29,894 nt of DNA from Glutinoglossum americanum (GCA_020080175.1 JAGHQL010000243.1:1-29894), one strand, 5' to 3'. Numbered from the stretch's first letter, positions 1 to 11,385 are shown. The notes: generated by a model not told the origin, from the sequence alone. Numbers and translations are program-made.

Positions 1-55
1 TATTATTATTAGCTATGGTAGGTGCTATTGTTATAACAATAAAACAAAAAAATTA
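1..55. repeat. terminal direct repeat showing circular topology (copy 1)
   Basis: Bases 1-55 match 29840-29894 without a difference. The repeat falls in the middle of a gene and lacks features of a true terminal repeat, so it is best read as assembly overlap of a circular map. The unique length would be 29,839 bp. Confidence 0.93.
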
Positions 56-56
56 A
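1..56 (+). CDS. nad6: 3' end of nad6 (NADH dehydrogenase subunit 6), continued from the end of the window
   Basis: These bases are the last codons of the gene that begins at 29233. The first 55 bases are identical to 29840-29894, so this is the same piece of DNA seen twice on a linearised circle. The frame reads LLLAMVGAIVITIKQKN and stops at TAA 54-56. Only the final A of the stop lies beyond the duplicated stretch. See the main nad6 entry for function. Confidence 0.97.
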   Translation, partial: LLLAMVGAIVITIKQKN

Positions 57-144
57 ATTGTAATTTAATGGGATAAAACCTTTTAATTATATATTATTTA
101 TTTATATATATATAAATTATTATAATGATTTTATAATAATTTAC

Positions 145-216
145 AGGGAATTAGTTCAACGGTAGAACAACCGTTTTACACACGGAAGGTTAAGAGTTCA
201 AATCTCTTATTCCCTA
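145..216 (+). tRNA. trnV: tRNA-Val (UAC)
   Basis: The acceptor arm AGGGAAT pairs fully with ATTCCCT. The anticodon loop TTTACAC carries TAC, and the T arm is AAGAG-TTCAAAT-CTCTT. It sits between nad6 and cox3, a common place for trnV in Pezizomycotina. Confidence 0.93.
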
Positions 217-429
217 TTAAGTATTATATAGTTATTTATTATACTAACTATAATATTGAAAATATAATAATATATATTATTTATATTAATATAAGATTAA
301 CTATTAAATATAAAAAATAATTGTGAAAATACAATATATACAGTTAAATATATTATATTATAAAGTAAAAAAAGCAAAGAAAAAAAAAATGAATTATTAT
401 ATGTTTAAATAAAAAGAAAACAAAAAAAA

Positions 430-1239
430 ATGACAAATTTAAGTCGAAGGAATTTTCAGGCTCATCCTTTTCATCTAGTATCTCCATCACCTTGACCTAT
501 ATTTACTTGTGTTGCATTATTAACTCTAACAACTACATTTGTTCTAACAGTGCATAATTTTAATAATGCAGAATACTTCTTATTATTAGCTTTTATATCA
601 TTAATTAGTTCTATGTCATTATGATTTCGTGATGTAATATCAGAGGGTACTTATTTAGGAAATCATACTTTATCAGTACAAAGAGGTTTAAATATGGGTG
701 TAGGTTTATTTATAGTATCTGAAGGTCTTTTTTTTCTAGCTATATTTTGAGCTTTTTTCCATAGTGCACTATCACCTAATATTGAATTAGGTGCTCAATG
801 ACCTCCTATGGGTATAGAGTCAATTAATCCTTTTGAATTACCATTATTAAATACAGTAATATTATTATCATCTGGTGTTACAGTTACTTACGCTCATCAT
901 TCTTTAATACAAGGTAATAGAAGTGGAACTTTATATGGTTTAATATTTACAATTATATTAGCTATTGTGTTCACTGCATTACAAGGTATTGAATACTCAG
1001 TTTCTTCTTTTACTATTTCTGATGGTACATTTGGATCTTGTTTTTATTTTGGTACAGGTTTCCATGGATTACATGTAATTATAGGTACACTTTTTCTTAC
1101 TGTCGGATTCTGACGTGTATTAGCTTATCATTTTACTGATAATCATCATTTAGGGTTAGAATCAGGTATACTATATTGACATTTTGTTGATGTTGTATGA
1201 CTATTTCTTTTTGTATCTATATATTATTGAGGTTCTTAA
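430..1239 (+). CDS. cox3: cytochrome c oxidase subunit 3
   Basis: Cox3 is a core membrane subunit of complex IV in the inner mitochondrial membrane; it binds lipid and stabilises the Cox1 oxygen site. The 269-residue product begins [20 protein letters not shown] and ends [11 protein letters not shown], which is full length for the family. Seven membrane segments are expected. The hallmark stretches are visible: [20 protein letters not shown] near residues 96-115, the [13 protein letters not shown] region near 205-217, and the C-terminal YWHFVDVVWLFLF. All tryptophans are TGA. The start at 430 gives the usual fungal N-terminus; an ATG at 389 leads only to a very short frame. No intron is present. 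Confidence 0.97.
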
Positions 1240-1441
1240 TATAATATAATTAAATAATAATAAATAAATAAATATTTAGGTTTGTTTTAATTAATTATAA
1301 ATTCTTACTAACTAAGTATAATAATTAAAATTAAAAAAAGTCTATAATTTATTACTATTAATATTAATAAATAAATAATAATAATAATTATGAAAAGAAT
1401 ATAATCTTTAAAAAATATAGATATAATTGTCCTATATATGT

Positions 1442-3166
<1,725 letters not shown>

Positions 3167-3216
3167 TAATAAAAAGAAATAGTTTACCATTATGTAAAAT
3201 ATTTGAATAAATAAAA

Positions 3217-3287
3217 ATCTTATTAGCTTAATGGTAGAGCAGGATACTTCTAATATCTAGATCCAAGTTCAAATCTTGGATAAGAAT
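3217..3287 (+). tRNA. trnR: tRNA-Arg (UCU)
   Basis: The anticodon stem GGATA/TATCT encloses loop CTTCTAA with anticodon TCT, reading AGA/AGG. The T arm is CCAAG-TTCAAAT-CTTGG. The acceptor ATCTTAT/ATAAGAA has a mismatched first pair, so the exact 5' end may differ by one base. It is the first of 11 tRNAs between cox1 and rnl. Confidence 0.9.
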
Positions 3288-3482
3288 TAAATTCATTAAG
3301 ACTATTTAGTTATATATATATATATATTATAAGTTATAAAGATAAAATATATCTATTAAAATAAACATAAAACATATTAGGAATGGTTAGTTATTAATAT
3401 TTATAAATATTAATATTAAAAACTTAAACATATTAATAATATATTTTATTATATTATACTATTATTTCTTTTTTTTATTTAA

Positions 3483-3553
3483 GCCTTTATAGCTCAATGG
3501 TAGAGCAAAATACTGTTAATATTTGTATAGATGTTCGATTCATCTTAAGGGCT
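3483..3553 (+). tRNA. trnN: tRNA-Asn (GUU)
   Basis: Acceptor GCCTTTA pairs with TAAGGGC, and stem AAATA/TATTT encloses loop CTGTTAA with anticodon GTT. The D arm GCTCAATGGTAGAGC is intact. Confidence 0.92.
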
Positions 3554-3581
3554 AAAATTAGTCCTTGTTCATATTTATAAA

Positions 3582-3654
3582 AACGCGTTAGCTTAAGGGT
3601 TATAGTATTGTGCTACGGACACAAAGTATACAAGTTCGAATCTTGTACGCGTTT
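3582..3654 (+). tRNA. trnR: tRNA-Arg (ACG)
   Basis: Acceptor AACGCGT pairs perfectly with ACGCGTT. Stem TTGTG/CACAA encloses loop CTACGGA, anticodon ACG, for the rare CGN codons. The T arm ACAAG-TTCGAAT-CTTGT is canonical. A decayed copy of this gene and about 40 bp of its 3' flank lies at 29008. Confidence 0.93.
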
Positions 3655-3762
3655 AGGTAATTATAAATATATTTCTATTTACTTTTATTTTTAAAAGTCC
3701 TTATATATAAGATAGGTATATAATAATAATAATTAAAAAATAATAGTTAATATTAACTAAAA

Positions 3763-3835
3763 GAGACTTTAGTTTAATAGGTAAAACCTGTGACTTTTAA
3801 TCACCAGTAAATGGGTTCAAATCCCATAAGTCTTA
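3763..3835 (+). tRNA. trnK: tRNA-Lys (UUU)
   Basis: Acceptor GAGACTT pairs with AAGTCTT (first pair G-U). The anticodon loop CTTTTAA carries TTT, and the T arm is ATGGG-TTCAAAT-CCCAT. Confidence 0.92.
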
Positions 3836-3847
3836 CAAATTAATATA

Positions 3848-3918
3848 ACGGCTATAGGTTAATGGTAGACCGTTCGTCTTCCAAACGATGTGTGTCGATT
3901 CGATTTCGACTGGCCGTA
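3848..3918 (+). tRNA. trnG: tRNA-Gly (UCC)
   Basis: Acceptor ACGGCTA pairs with TGGCCGT. Stem TTCGT/ACGAT encloses loop CTTCCAA with anticodon TCC. Confidence 0.92.
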
Positions 3919-3962
3919 TTTAAACAAAAAATAATGTTTAATTAATTTATATTGTATTTATA

Positions 3963-4035
3963 GGGTTAGTAACTTAATAGGTAAAGGACTTCCTTGTCGA
4001 GAAAGTAGATGTCGGATCGTAGCCGACCTAGCTCG
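3963..4035 (+). tRNA. trnD: tRNA-Asp (GUC)
   Basis: Acceptor GGGTTAG pairs with CTAGCTC including two G-U pairs. The anticodon loop TTGTCGA carries GTC; its stem CTTCC/GAAAG has one C-A mismatch. The T arm GTCGG-ATCGTAG-CCGAC has an unusual loop in place of TTCRANN. It is the only Asp tRNA found. Confidence 0.85.
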
Positions 4036-4074
4036 CTATGTATATATATATATATATTATATATTTTTTGTTTA

Positions 4075-4158
4075 GGAAATGTCGCTACAGGTATAGTAAG
4101 ATATTTGCTAAATATTGTGTATATTTCACACTTAGATGTTCGAATCATCTCATTTCCG
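4075..4158 (+). tRNA. trnS: tRNA-Ser (GCU), class II
   Basis: Acceptor GGAAATG pairs perfectly with CATTTCC. Stem GATAT/ATATT encloses loop TTGCTAA with anticodon GCT. A long variable arm (GTGTATATTTCACAC) marks it as a class II serine tRNA. Confidence 0.92.
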
Positions 4159-4248
4159 ATTATTAATTTATGTTATATTTTAATATTACATGTTTTATAT
4201 TACTTTTATTTTATTTTATTTTTGTTTACTTTATTATATATATATATA

Positions 4249-4320
4249 AAGAGCATAGTTTAATAGGCAAAATAGGAAGCTTCAAACTTCAATTTCTCAG
4301 TTCAAATCTGAGTGCTCTTG
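4249..4320 (+). tRNA. trnW: tRNA-Trp (UCA), reads UGA and UGG
   Basis: Acceptor AAGAGCA pairs with TGCTCTT. The anticodon loop CTTCAAA carries TCA, which decodes TGA as tryptophan and so agrees with the many in-frame TGA codons in this genome. Confidence 0.93.
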
Positions 4321-4389
4321 GTATTAAAAGTCATTATAAATAATAGTATATTATCATATATTTTAATATAAAAGATATATATATATATA

Positions 4390-4461
4390 AGTTCTTTAAC
4401 TTAACTGGTAAAGTGCGTTTTTGATAAGGACGTTATTCAAGTTCAAGTCTTGAAAGAACTA
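4390..4461 (+). tRNA. trnI: tRNA-Ile (GAU)
   Basis: Acceptor AGTTCTT pairs with AAGAACT. Stem CGTTT/GGACG encloses loop TTGATAA with anticodon GAT. It reads ATT/ATC; the very common ATA codon needs another decoder. Confidence 0.92.
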
Positions 4462-4507
4462 AATATAAAAATAATTACTACATTTTTATTATATAAATAT
4501 ACATATA

Positions 4508-4593
4508 AGAGAATTGACTGAGTGGTTTAAGGTGATAAGCTTGAGACTTATTTGATCTAATAGATCACATCCGTTCGAATCGGATATTTTCTG
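4508..4593 (+). tRNA. trnS: tRNA-Ser (UGA), class II
   Basis: Acceptor AGAGAAT pairs with ATTTTCT. Stem ATAAG/CTTAT encloses loop CTTGAGA with anticodon TGA. The long variable arm TTGATCTAATAGATCA is a clear hairpin. Confidence 0.93.
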
Positions 4594-4608
4594 TATTTTA
4601 AAATTACA

Positions 4609-4681
4609 CGGGTTAGAGCCAGGTTGGTTAGGCATCTCATTTGGGTTGAGAAGTTGTTATGTTCAAATCATAATAACCCGA
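4609..4681 (+). tRNA. trnP: tRNA-Pro (UGG)
   Basis: Acceptor CGGGTTA pairs perfectly with TAACCCG. Stem TCTCA/TGAGA encloses loop TTTGGGT with anticodon TGG. It is the last tRNA before rnl. Confidence 0.93.
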
Positions 4682-7413
4682 ACAAAAATTATATTTAAAA
4701 TTTAAATATAATAAATTTAAAATAAACATAAATCAAAATAGTAATGTATTGTACATTGATATGGAATGGATTAATTCTACATTGTTTTTAAATACAATGT
4801 AGGTAAGTATACAAAGAAACTATTAAGGATAACTAGCTATATATTAAAGAGAGATTAATTAAATTTGTGTCTTGAAGTTTAAATAACACATGTACTCTTA
4901 GAGAAATTAAGTAATAAACGAAGTGAATTGAAATATCTTACTAGCTTCAGGAAAATAAATCAAACGAGATTCTATAATTAGTGTGAATGAAAGTAGAACA
5001 GCCTATTAATACTAGAATATTTAATATTAAATATATAATAAAATTTTTAGAATCTATTTAATAGAATATTGTAATAAAAAAATAATTATGTTATTATTAC
5101 TAAGATTAGGCCTTATTTATGTCTTATAAACTAAATAACATATAATCTACTAGTATATTAATTAAGTAAAATGGGTTTAAGCCTGTTTGAATACAAGGGG
5201 AACCTTCCTCTAAGGCTAAATATGATATATAAGCGATAGTGAAAAGTACCGAGAGGGAATTAAGTTGAAATAGTAGTTTTATAAGCAGCTCAAGAAAAAT
5301 TAAAAAAAAAAAATGAGAGCGTACCTTTTGCATAATGGGTCAGCAAGTTAATATTAGATGCGAGCAGTAATGCCTAGATAAATCAATTATGAAATAATGA
5401 ATAAGTATCTAAAATTAGACCCGAAGCCTGGTGATCTTACCATGATCAGGGTTATAAAAGCCCGAACGGGTTATCGTTGTAAAGATATCCGATGAATTGT
5501 GGTAAGTAGTGAAAGACAAAACTGACCAGGATAGCTGGTTTTCCGCGAAACCTATATAAGTAGGTAATTCAAATAACATCTTAGCAGGTACAGAACTGTG
5601 ATCTCAGACAACTTGTAATTATTTTTATTTTAAAATAACTCGCTTTGTATATATCGGGGAATCGTGATGATTTTATCGGTGAGTATTTGCACTCGGAAGG
5701 GCAAAGATGATTATTGAATAATCGGACATAGTACGATAAGGTTGTATGTCTAAAGGGAAACAGCCCAGAACAAGAGTTAGTAAGGTTCCAAAATTATTGT
5801 TAAGTGAAATAAAGGAAGTTTTTATCGTATACGACCAGGAAATAGGCTTAGAAGCGGCCATTTTTTGAAGACCTCGTAACAGAGCACTGGTTTATTAAAT
5901 TATATTTATATAATTTATAGAGGTAATAGCATCGAAGATTTAACGGATCTAAACAATATACCGACACCTTGTCCATAAATACAATATAAATATATTATAT
6001 TTATGGGGTAGCGGAACGTTGGGCAAATCTTAGATTTTTTCTTTTTAAGATTAAAAATTAGATAACCCAAGTGATAATGCTGATATGAGTAACGAGAAAG
6101 GGTATTTACCCTCGCCTTAAGCTTATGGTATTTAATTAAAGTAACGGCCTCTAAGTTTATTAACCTAAAGGATTAAACGATGAGAAAATCTTGTTTATAT
6201 AGTAACAACCTTTGTTATAAAGTGACAGAGTGTTCTGGAAAAACAGTAAACATTACACAACCGTACCTAGATACTACCCCAAGTAAGCTAGTAGAGTATA
6301 CGAAGGCGTTTGAGTGAACAATCATTAAGGAACTCGGCAAATTAACTACCGTAACTTCGGGATAAGGAGAGCCATTCCTCCTGATTAATGTCAGGTAAAG
6401 AAAAGGAAGCATAGAATAGTGTTGTACGACTGTTTAATTAAAACAAAGCACTTTGCAATAAGATAATAAATCAAAGTATTGAGTGTGATTTCTGCCCAAT
6501 GTCGGCTGGTTAACGGATTTGCTTTGTTGACTAATATAAGCATGGTTTTGAAGGAAACCCCGATCAATGGCGGCCTTACCTATAAGGGTCCTAAGGTAGC
6601 GGAATACCCTGGCCGTTAAATGCGGTCTTGCATGAATGATGTAACGATACAACAGCTGTCTCAATGATTGGCTCAGTGAAATTGGAATAGCAGTGCAGAT
6701 ACTGCTTACCTCTAGATAGACGAGAAGACCCTATGCAGCTTTACTGTTGCTAGTTATTGGATATGATTGGACAAGTTGTAGTGTATAAGGTAATTGATAA
6801 AATATAATTGAAACACCTTTACTTAGTTAATCATATCAAATAAGTTAAATTAATAACAAATAATGTTATTATATTTACTTTACTTTTGCTATCATTTATA
6901 CTAAATTTAATTTTAAATAAATGAGCAAGGGAACAATTGCTAGGAGGCAGTTTATGCGGGGCACAGATCCCATAAAAAGTACCTGGGTATATCCAAAATT
7001 AATTTTGTAAAATTGCATCTTGCAATTAAATGTATATAATATTTATTTTATATACGTTTTTTATTTTTAGTTTGTTATTTGGTATATATTTACTTATAAC
7101 TAATTCAATTATTTTTCTATTAAGTTAGATTTATTTTTTTTTCAAGTAAGATTTTAACTATATGGAAAATAGATGTGATAAAAATATTAATTAGTAATTT
7201 AATTAGTAATATTTTTAGTTGTTTTATTTGTATGTTTTCCTTTTTTTAGATTAAGTACATATAAAATGATTCTGATTTTCACTTATTAAGTTTAATGGCT
7301 TAATCTTGCTTTACTGTTTGACCTACACGTCTATCAGTCGCGTAAGCGGGGCATATGATCACAAGATGCAGAAAGGAAAGGTCTTGGATTTTTGAAAAAG
7401 CTACGCTAGGGAT

Positions 7414-9397
7414 TAAATGTTAGTCCTCCAATGTTTCTTATATAAACTATTGGTAATTTACTGGGTTAATTTCAAGAATAACTTTTTTGTATAAATAAGT
7501 GTACTTGAAGCGAAACTTATTTAAGCTTTATATTTGTATTTTTATACAATCATTGCTATACATATAAAATAAGAACGTTCAACGACTAGAAGGTGTGTTT
7601 TGCTAACAATAATCTTTCTACTAATGCCCGGCATCTTTATATATATAAATATATATATATATACATAACTATATAAATAAAAATAAAAGAACTATATTTT
7701 ATAAAACAAATATAAAATTATGTTTATTGTATAATAATTAATAATACTCCGTGTTCTATTAATGAAATAGACTAAATTATTTTTTTTAGCTAAAAATAAT
7801 TAGTTTAATTAAAATTAAGCTAAATTATATAACATAAAGAAATATGTCTAATATATTCTACAAGAATAGTTTTAATAAAGCTTATACATCTAAAAATACT
7901 AGTATAATATCTTTGAATAAAGATAATAATAATAATAAAAAAAATATTGATTATACTAGACATTTTCCGCCTGCAAATATTGAATGATCTAATAGCATTT
8001 ATGCTTATAATAAAAATTCTCTTAGACATTTACCTTTTTTTGATAAAATGGTAATTACATTACTTAAATCTTATTTTAATCTTTTTAATATAAAACATGA
8101 AAAAAGATTAAGTTCTATAAAAAAGAGTATTAAACTTAGACGATTATCTATAAATAGAATATTTGTAAGTAAAGCGGAATTAAAACACACTAGCTCAAAA
8201 ATTATTATAACTATATTTATATATAATAGACAAAAAAAATACTATCTTAATAAGATAAATAAAATTAACAGTATAGTACAATTAAATAACACAAATTTTA
8301 TTCAAAAAATAAAATTAGAAAGTCTAAGTATTATTGAACAAGTAAATAAAGAAAAGAAATTATTAGCTGAAGTATTTGAATTAAAAGGTTCTGAGTATTT
8401 TAATATTTATGATGATATATTATTAGAAGATTTTATTAAAAAATCCTTAGAAAAAGAGATGTTAAAAGTTTTGTATGAAAATCTACTATATTTTAATAAA
8501 TCTAAATTCGAAGATACTTCTTTACTTAAGTTTAAAAAATTAATAACTCAAATTTATAAAAAAAAAGTAGAATTTAATATTGTTAATTTAGAATATTTAT
8601 ACTTAAATAGTGATATTTTGTCTGAATCTATTATAATAAAATTAAGAAAAAGAAATAATAAATTATTGAAGGTTTTAAAAACATCTTTAAATATGATAAA
8701 ATTACCTTTTATTAACAAACTTAGTGTAAGTAATAATTTAAATAAGATTAAGTATGATAAAACATTATCACTTAATAATATTCAAAATTTAAATGCTTTA
8801 TTACAAATTTTTGTACAAAAATATCAAAATGTAGATGTATTTGATAAACTATTACAAGATATATTTCCTTTTTTTTCTAAAAAAGAAGAAGATATTCAAA
8901 ATGTTATTTTAAATTGTATTAAACATAAGTCTATAAGTGGTGTTAGATTAGAAGCTACAGGTAGATTAACCAGGCGTCTTACTGCTGCAAGATCTATTTT
9001 TAAATTGAAATATAAAGGTAGTTTAAAAAATATAGATGCTTCTTATAAAGGCTTATCTTCAGTTCTTTTAAGAGGTCATGTTAAATCTAATATACAATAT
9101 ACAAATATAAATTCTAAAACACGTAATGGATCTTTCGGTCTAAAAGGTTGAGTATCTAATGTATAATTATAATAGTAATTATATTATACACAAACAAAAA
9201 AAGAGTAAAAAATAAATAAATGTTAGTATATATGTTATACATTAATATAATAATGTTGGTCTTATATATTTTTAGCGTTGCATATTATTTTTATATAGTT
9301 AATTATTTATTTATAAAAATAAAGATGAAGACATAGTCTGAACCATCTTGTGAAAGATGGAAATAAAGGATAAAAACCTTTATGATAACAAAAATTG
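7414..9397 (+). other. group I intron in rnl at the mL2449 position, hosting rps3
   Basis: The conserved rRNA sequence CTAGGGAT|AACAGGC is interrupted exactly after the base matching E. coli U2449. The exon ends in T 7413 and the intron ends in G 9397, as expected for group I splicing. The R element GTTCAACGACTAGA lies at 7577-7590 and the S element AAGACATAGTC at 9328-9338; their GACTA and TAGTC halves can form P7. The rps3 frame lies between R and S, so it occupies the P8 loop. This insertion site and cargo are conserved across Pezizomycotina (group IA). No LAGLIDADG or GIY-YIG frame is present. The 430 bases before the ORF and 231 after it hold the ribozyme core and AT-rich filler. Confidence 0.92.
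7844..9166 (+). CDS. rps3: mitochondrial small-subunit ribosomal protein S3 (uS3m), intron-encoded
   Basis: Rps3 is a structural protein of the small mitoribosomal subunit. The frame runs from ATG 7844 to TAA 9164 and encodes 440 residues. I chose this start because the N-terminal motif HFPPANIEWSNSIYAYNKNS, typical of fungal intron-encoded Rps3, lies upstream of the internal ATG at 8048 and includes a TGA tryptophan. The C-terminal third has the other conserved block, GVRLEATGRLTRRLTAARSI, followed by FKLKYKGSLKN and the end NGSFGLKGWVSNV, again with a TGA. The middle is Lys/Asn-rich and low in complexity, as usual for this protein. It is probably expressed from the rnl precursor RNA. Confidence 0.95.
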
Positions 9398-10021
9398 AAC
9401 AGGCTAATTGCGCCAGAGAGTACAAATTGAGTGCGCAGTTTGGCACCTCGATGTCGGCTTAGCTCATCCACATGAATGTAGAAATCATGAAGGGTACGAC
9501 TGTTCGTCGTTTAAAGAGCTACACGAGCTGGGTTAAATACGTCGTGAGACAGTATGGTTTCTATCTTCTAGAGGAAATTAGAGTAAAACAAGGATAGCCC
9601 CTTCGTACGAAAGGAGTTGGGTATATAAATCCATGGTTTACCTGTTGTTTATGTGCCCAATATTAAAAAAATTAATATATCAAAGTTATTATTTTTTGAT
9701 AATAATTAAGATAGGGATGTTACTTGCACTTAAGTAAATATATAGCATAGGCACGGCAGGAAAGCTACATTTGTAAAAGATAAGTGCTGAATGCATATAG
9801 GCACGAAACTTACTTTGAGATACTCTTAAATATACGTAGTTTAACACTACGATTTTTATAACAATAATTATTGTTATATTAATAGGCTTCAGCTGAAAGG
9901 ATTTAAATGTCTTTAGGTATGAAGTACTAAAGTTTATTATGTACTAATAAATACACTTATCGCAATACAATATATATGTTTATATATCTATATATAACAA
10001 AATATATAGATTAATAAATTT

Positions 10022-10098
10022 TTAGCCTGGTTAGCATAAAAGTAATGCAACCGTTTTGTAATCGGTAGAAGTAAGTGCAATACTTGCACTGGGCTAAT
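10022..10098 (+). tRNA. trnT: tRNA-Thr (UGU), atypical T loop
   Basis: Acceptor TTAGCCT pairs with GGGCTAA. The loop TTTGTAA carries anticodon TGT, with stem ACCGT/TCGGT (inner T-T mismatch). The T arm AGTGC-AATACTT-GCACT lacks the usual TTC. It is the only Thr tRNA seen. Confidence 0.87.
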
Positions 10099-10127
10099 AA
10101 TAATATTTATATATAAAAAGAATTAAA

Positions 10128-10200
10128 GGCTCAATAGTCAAGTGGTTAAGACATAACGTTTTCATCGTTAAAGGCGGGGATTCGAATTCCCCTTGGGCTT
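10128..10200 (+). tRNA. trnE: tRNA-Glu (UUC)
   Basis: Acceptor GGCTCAA pairs with TTGGGCT. Stem TAACG/CGTTA encloses loop TTTTCAT with anticodon TTC. The T arm is GGGGA-TTCGAAT-TCCCC. Confidence 0.93.
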
Positions 10201-10278
10201 TATTACTATTTAAAGGTAGTAAATAAACTAAAACAGTAAATATATAATAATATTTCTTATATATATATATTAAATATA

Positions 10279-10349
10279 TGCGGATTAGTGTAATAGAAAC
10301 ATAATTGGCTCATGTCCAGTTGATAAAGGTGCAAATCCTTTGTCCGCGC
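10279..10349 (+). tRNA. trnM: tRNA with CAU anticodon, copy 1 (Met)
   Basis: Acceptor TGCGGAT pairs with GTCCGCG, with G-U pairs at both ends. Stem ATTGG/CCAGT encloses loop CTCATGT with anticodon CAT. The G-C-rich inner stem and weak first acceptor pair make it the best initiator candidate of the three (inference). Confidence 0.88.
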
Positions 10350-10354
10350 TTTTT

Positions 10355-10427
10355 AAGGTTATAGCTTAATTGGTAAAGCAAGCTGCTCATGATAGCTCAG
10401 ATGAGTGTTCAAATCATTCTGGCCTTA
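10355..10427 (+). tRNA. trnM: tRNA with CAU anticodon, copy 2 (Met)
   Basis: Acceptor AAGGTTA pairs with TGGCCTT. Stem AGCTG/TAGCT encloses loop CTCATGA with anticodon CAT. It begins only five bases after the previous tRNA. Confidence 0.9.
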
Positions 10428-10495
10428 TATTAAATTAATAAATAATTAATTAAATAAAGGAGATACAATATACATATGTATATTATCTAATTAAA

Positions 10496-10578
10496 ATCCG
10501 AGTGCTGGAATTGGTAGACAGGATAATCTTAAGATTTATTGATTTAACATCGTAAACGTTCAAGTCGTTTTTCGGATA
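10496..10578 (+). tRNA. trnL: tRNA-Leu (UAA), class II
   Basis: Acceptor ATCCGAG pairs with TTCGGAT. Loop CTTAAGA carries TAA, and a short extra arm (GATTTAACATC) follows. TTA is the dominant leucine codon here, so this tRNA bears most of the load. Confidence 0.91.
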
Positions 10579-10695
10579 ATATAATTTATATATTTAATTT
10601 CATATATATATATATTTTTTTTATATTAATTTTTAGTAAAAATGTATATTATTTAGTTAATGAAATCTATTCTTTATTATATATAATATTTAAAA

Positions 10696-10767
10696 GGGGA
10701 TATAGTTTAATTGGTAAAACTGCGATTTTGCATATCGTTAATTTAGGATCGAATCCTAATTTCTCCA
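10696..10767 (+). tRNA. trnA: tRNA-Ala (UGC)
   Basis: Acceptor GGGGATA pairs with TTTCTCC apart from one T-T mismatch. Stem GCGAT/ATCGT encloses loop TTTGCAT with anticodon TGC. Confidence 0.9.
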
Positions 10768-10792
10768 TTATTTTTAATAAATACATATATAA

Positions 10793-10866
10793 GCTCGAGA
10801 AGCTCAACCTGGTAGAGCGGAACTCTGAAGATGTTTAGGTTATAAGTTCAAATCTTATCTCGAGCA
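10793..10866 (+). tRNA. trnF: tRNA-Phe (GAA)
   Basis: Acceptor GCTCGAG pairs perfectly with CTCGAGC. The loop CTGAAGA carries anticodon GAA; the stem GAACT/TGTTT has a weak inner pair. Confidence 0.9.
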
Positions 10867-10918
10867 TTTTATGTTAATATTATTATATTTTAACAATATA
10901 ATAGACTATTATAGATTA

Positions 10919-11002
10919 ATGGGTGTGCTGAAATTTGGTAACCAGGTTCCACTTAGGATGGAATGGTTTTTAACCATACAAGTTCGAGTCTTGTCACCTA
11001 TA
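10919..11002 (+). tRNA. trnL: tRNA-Leu (UAG), class II
   Basis: Acceptor ATGGGTG pairs with CACCTAT. Stem TTCCA/TGGAA encloses loop CTTAGGA with anticodon TAG, reading CTN. A variable arm TGGTTTTTAACCA is present. Confidence 0.91.
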
Positions 11003-11039
11003 TATATATATATTTATATTAAATAAGATTAATGTTAAA

Positions 11040-11112
11040 TATGTTGTAGACTAATAGGTAAGTCCTAAATTTTTGGTATTTAAAATTGAGTGTTCGAATC
11101 ACTCCAACATAA
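11040..11112 (+). tRNA. trnQ: tRNA-Gln (UUG)
   Basis: Acceptor TATGTTG pairs perfectly with CAACATA. Stem TAAAT/ATTTA encloses loop TTTTGGT with anticodon TTG. Confidence 0.92.
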
Positions 11113-11194
11113 AATGAATATAATTATTAATAAAAGTATATAATATATTTTATTTTCTAGTATGTTTATATATTTTTTTTTCTTATATTATTAA

Positions 11195-11268
11195 GATGGA
11201 TATAGTTCAATAGGTAGAACATTTGTATGTGGCACAAAACGTTCCCTGTTCAAATCAGGGTATCCACC
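11195..11268 (+). tRNA. trnH: tRNA-His (GUG)
   Basis: Stem TTTGT/ACAAA encloses loop ATGTGGC with anticodon GTG. The acceptor ATGGATA pairs with TATCCAC, and an encoded G before it can pair with the discriminator C, the extra G-1 pair expected for histidine tRNA. Confidence 0.9.
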
Positions 11269-11311
11269 CTATATATTTATATAATAAAAATTAAATTATG
11301 TTTATTAATAT

Positions 11312-11385
11312 AGCTAGGATAGTTTAAGGGTTAAAACTTTAATTTCATACATTAATAATGAGAATTCGATTTTCTCTCCTGGCTT
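11312..11385 (+). tRNA. trnM: tRNA with CAU anticodon, copy 3 (Met, or Ile reading AUA)
   Basis: Acceptor AGCTAGG pairs with CCTGGCT. Stem TTAAT/ATTAA encloses loop TTCATAC with anticodon CAT. Its last base directly precedes the nad2 start codon, so its 3' processing would also make the nad2 5' end. One CAU tRNA may carry a lysidine-type modification and read the abundant ATA codon as Ile (inference). Confidence 0.88.

Larger units (their letters stand above)
4740..9970 (+). rRNA. rnl: large subunit ribosomal RNA, split by one group I intron
   Basis: This is the mitochondrial 23S-like rRNA; the peptidyl transferase centre is included. Recognisable landmarks: the domain I stretch around 4920-5000 (GAATTGAAATATCTTACTAG, then an AACGAGATTC-like motif); GATAGCTGGTTTTCCGCGAA near 5531; GTCCTAAGGTAGCGGAAT near 6588; GACGAGAAGACCCTATG near 6720; GCTACGCTAGGGAT ending at 7413, joined to AACAGGCTAATTGCGCCAGA from 9398; TCGATGTCGGCTTAGCTC near 9447; and the sarcin-ricin loop with GTACGAAAGGA near 9606. 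Exons are about 4740-7413 and 9398-9970. The 5' and 3' ends are estimates from spacing of conserved blocks and the neighbouring tRNAs. Confidence 0.93.

Noticed and set aside
3966-4263. Open frames across 3966-4263 on both strands.
   Set aside because: The stretch is fully explained by trnD and trnS with an AT spacer.
5124-6664. Several open frames on both strands inside the rnl region.
   Set aside because: They overlap conserved rRNA blocks and show no known protein motif; they are chance frames in structured RNA.
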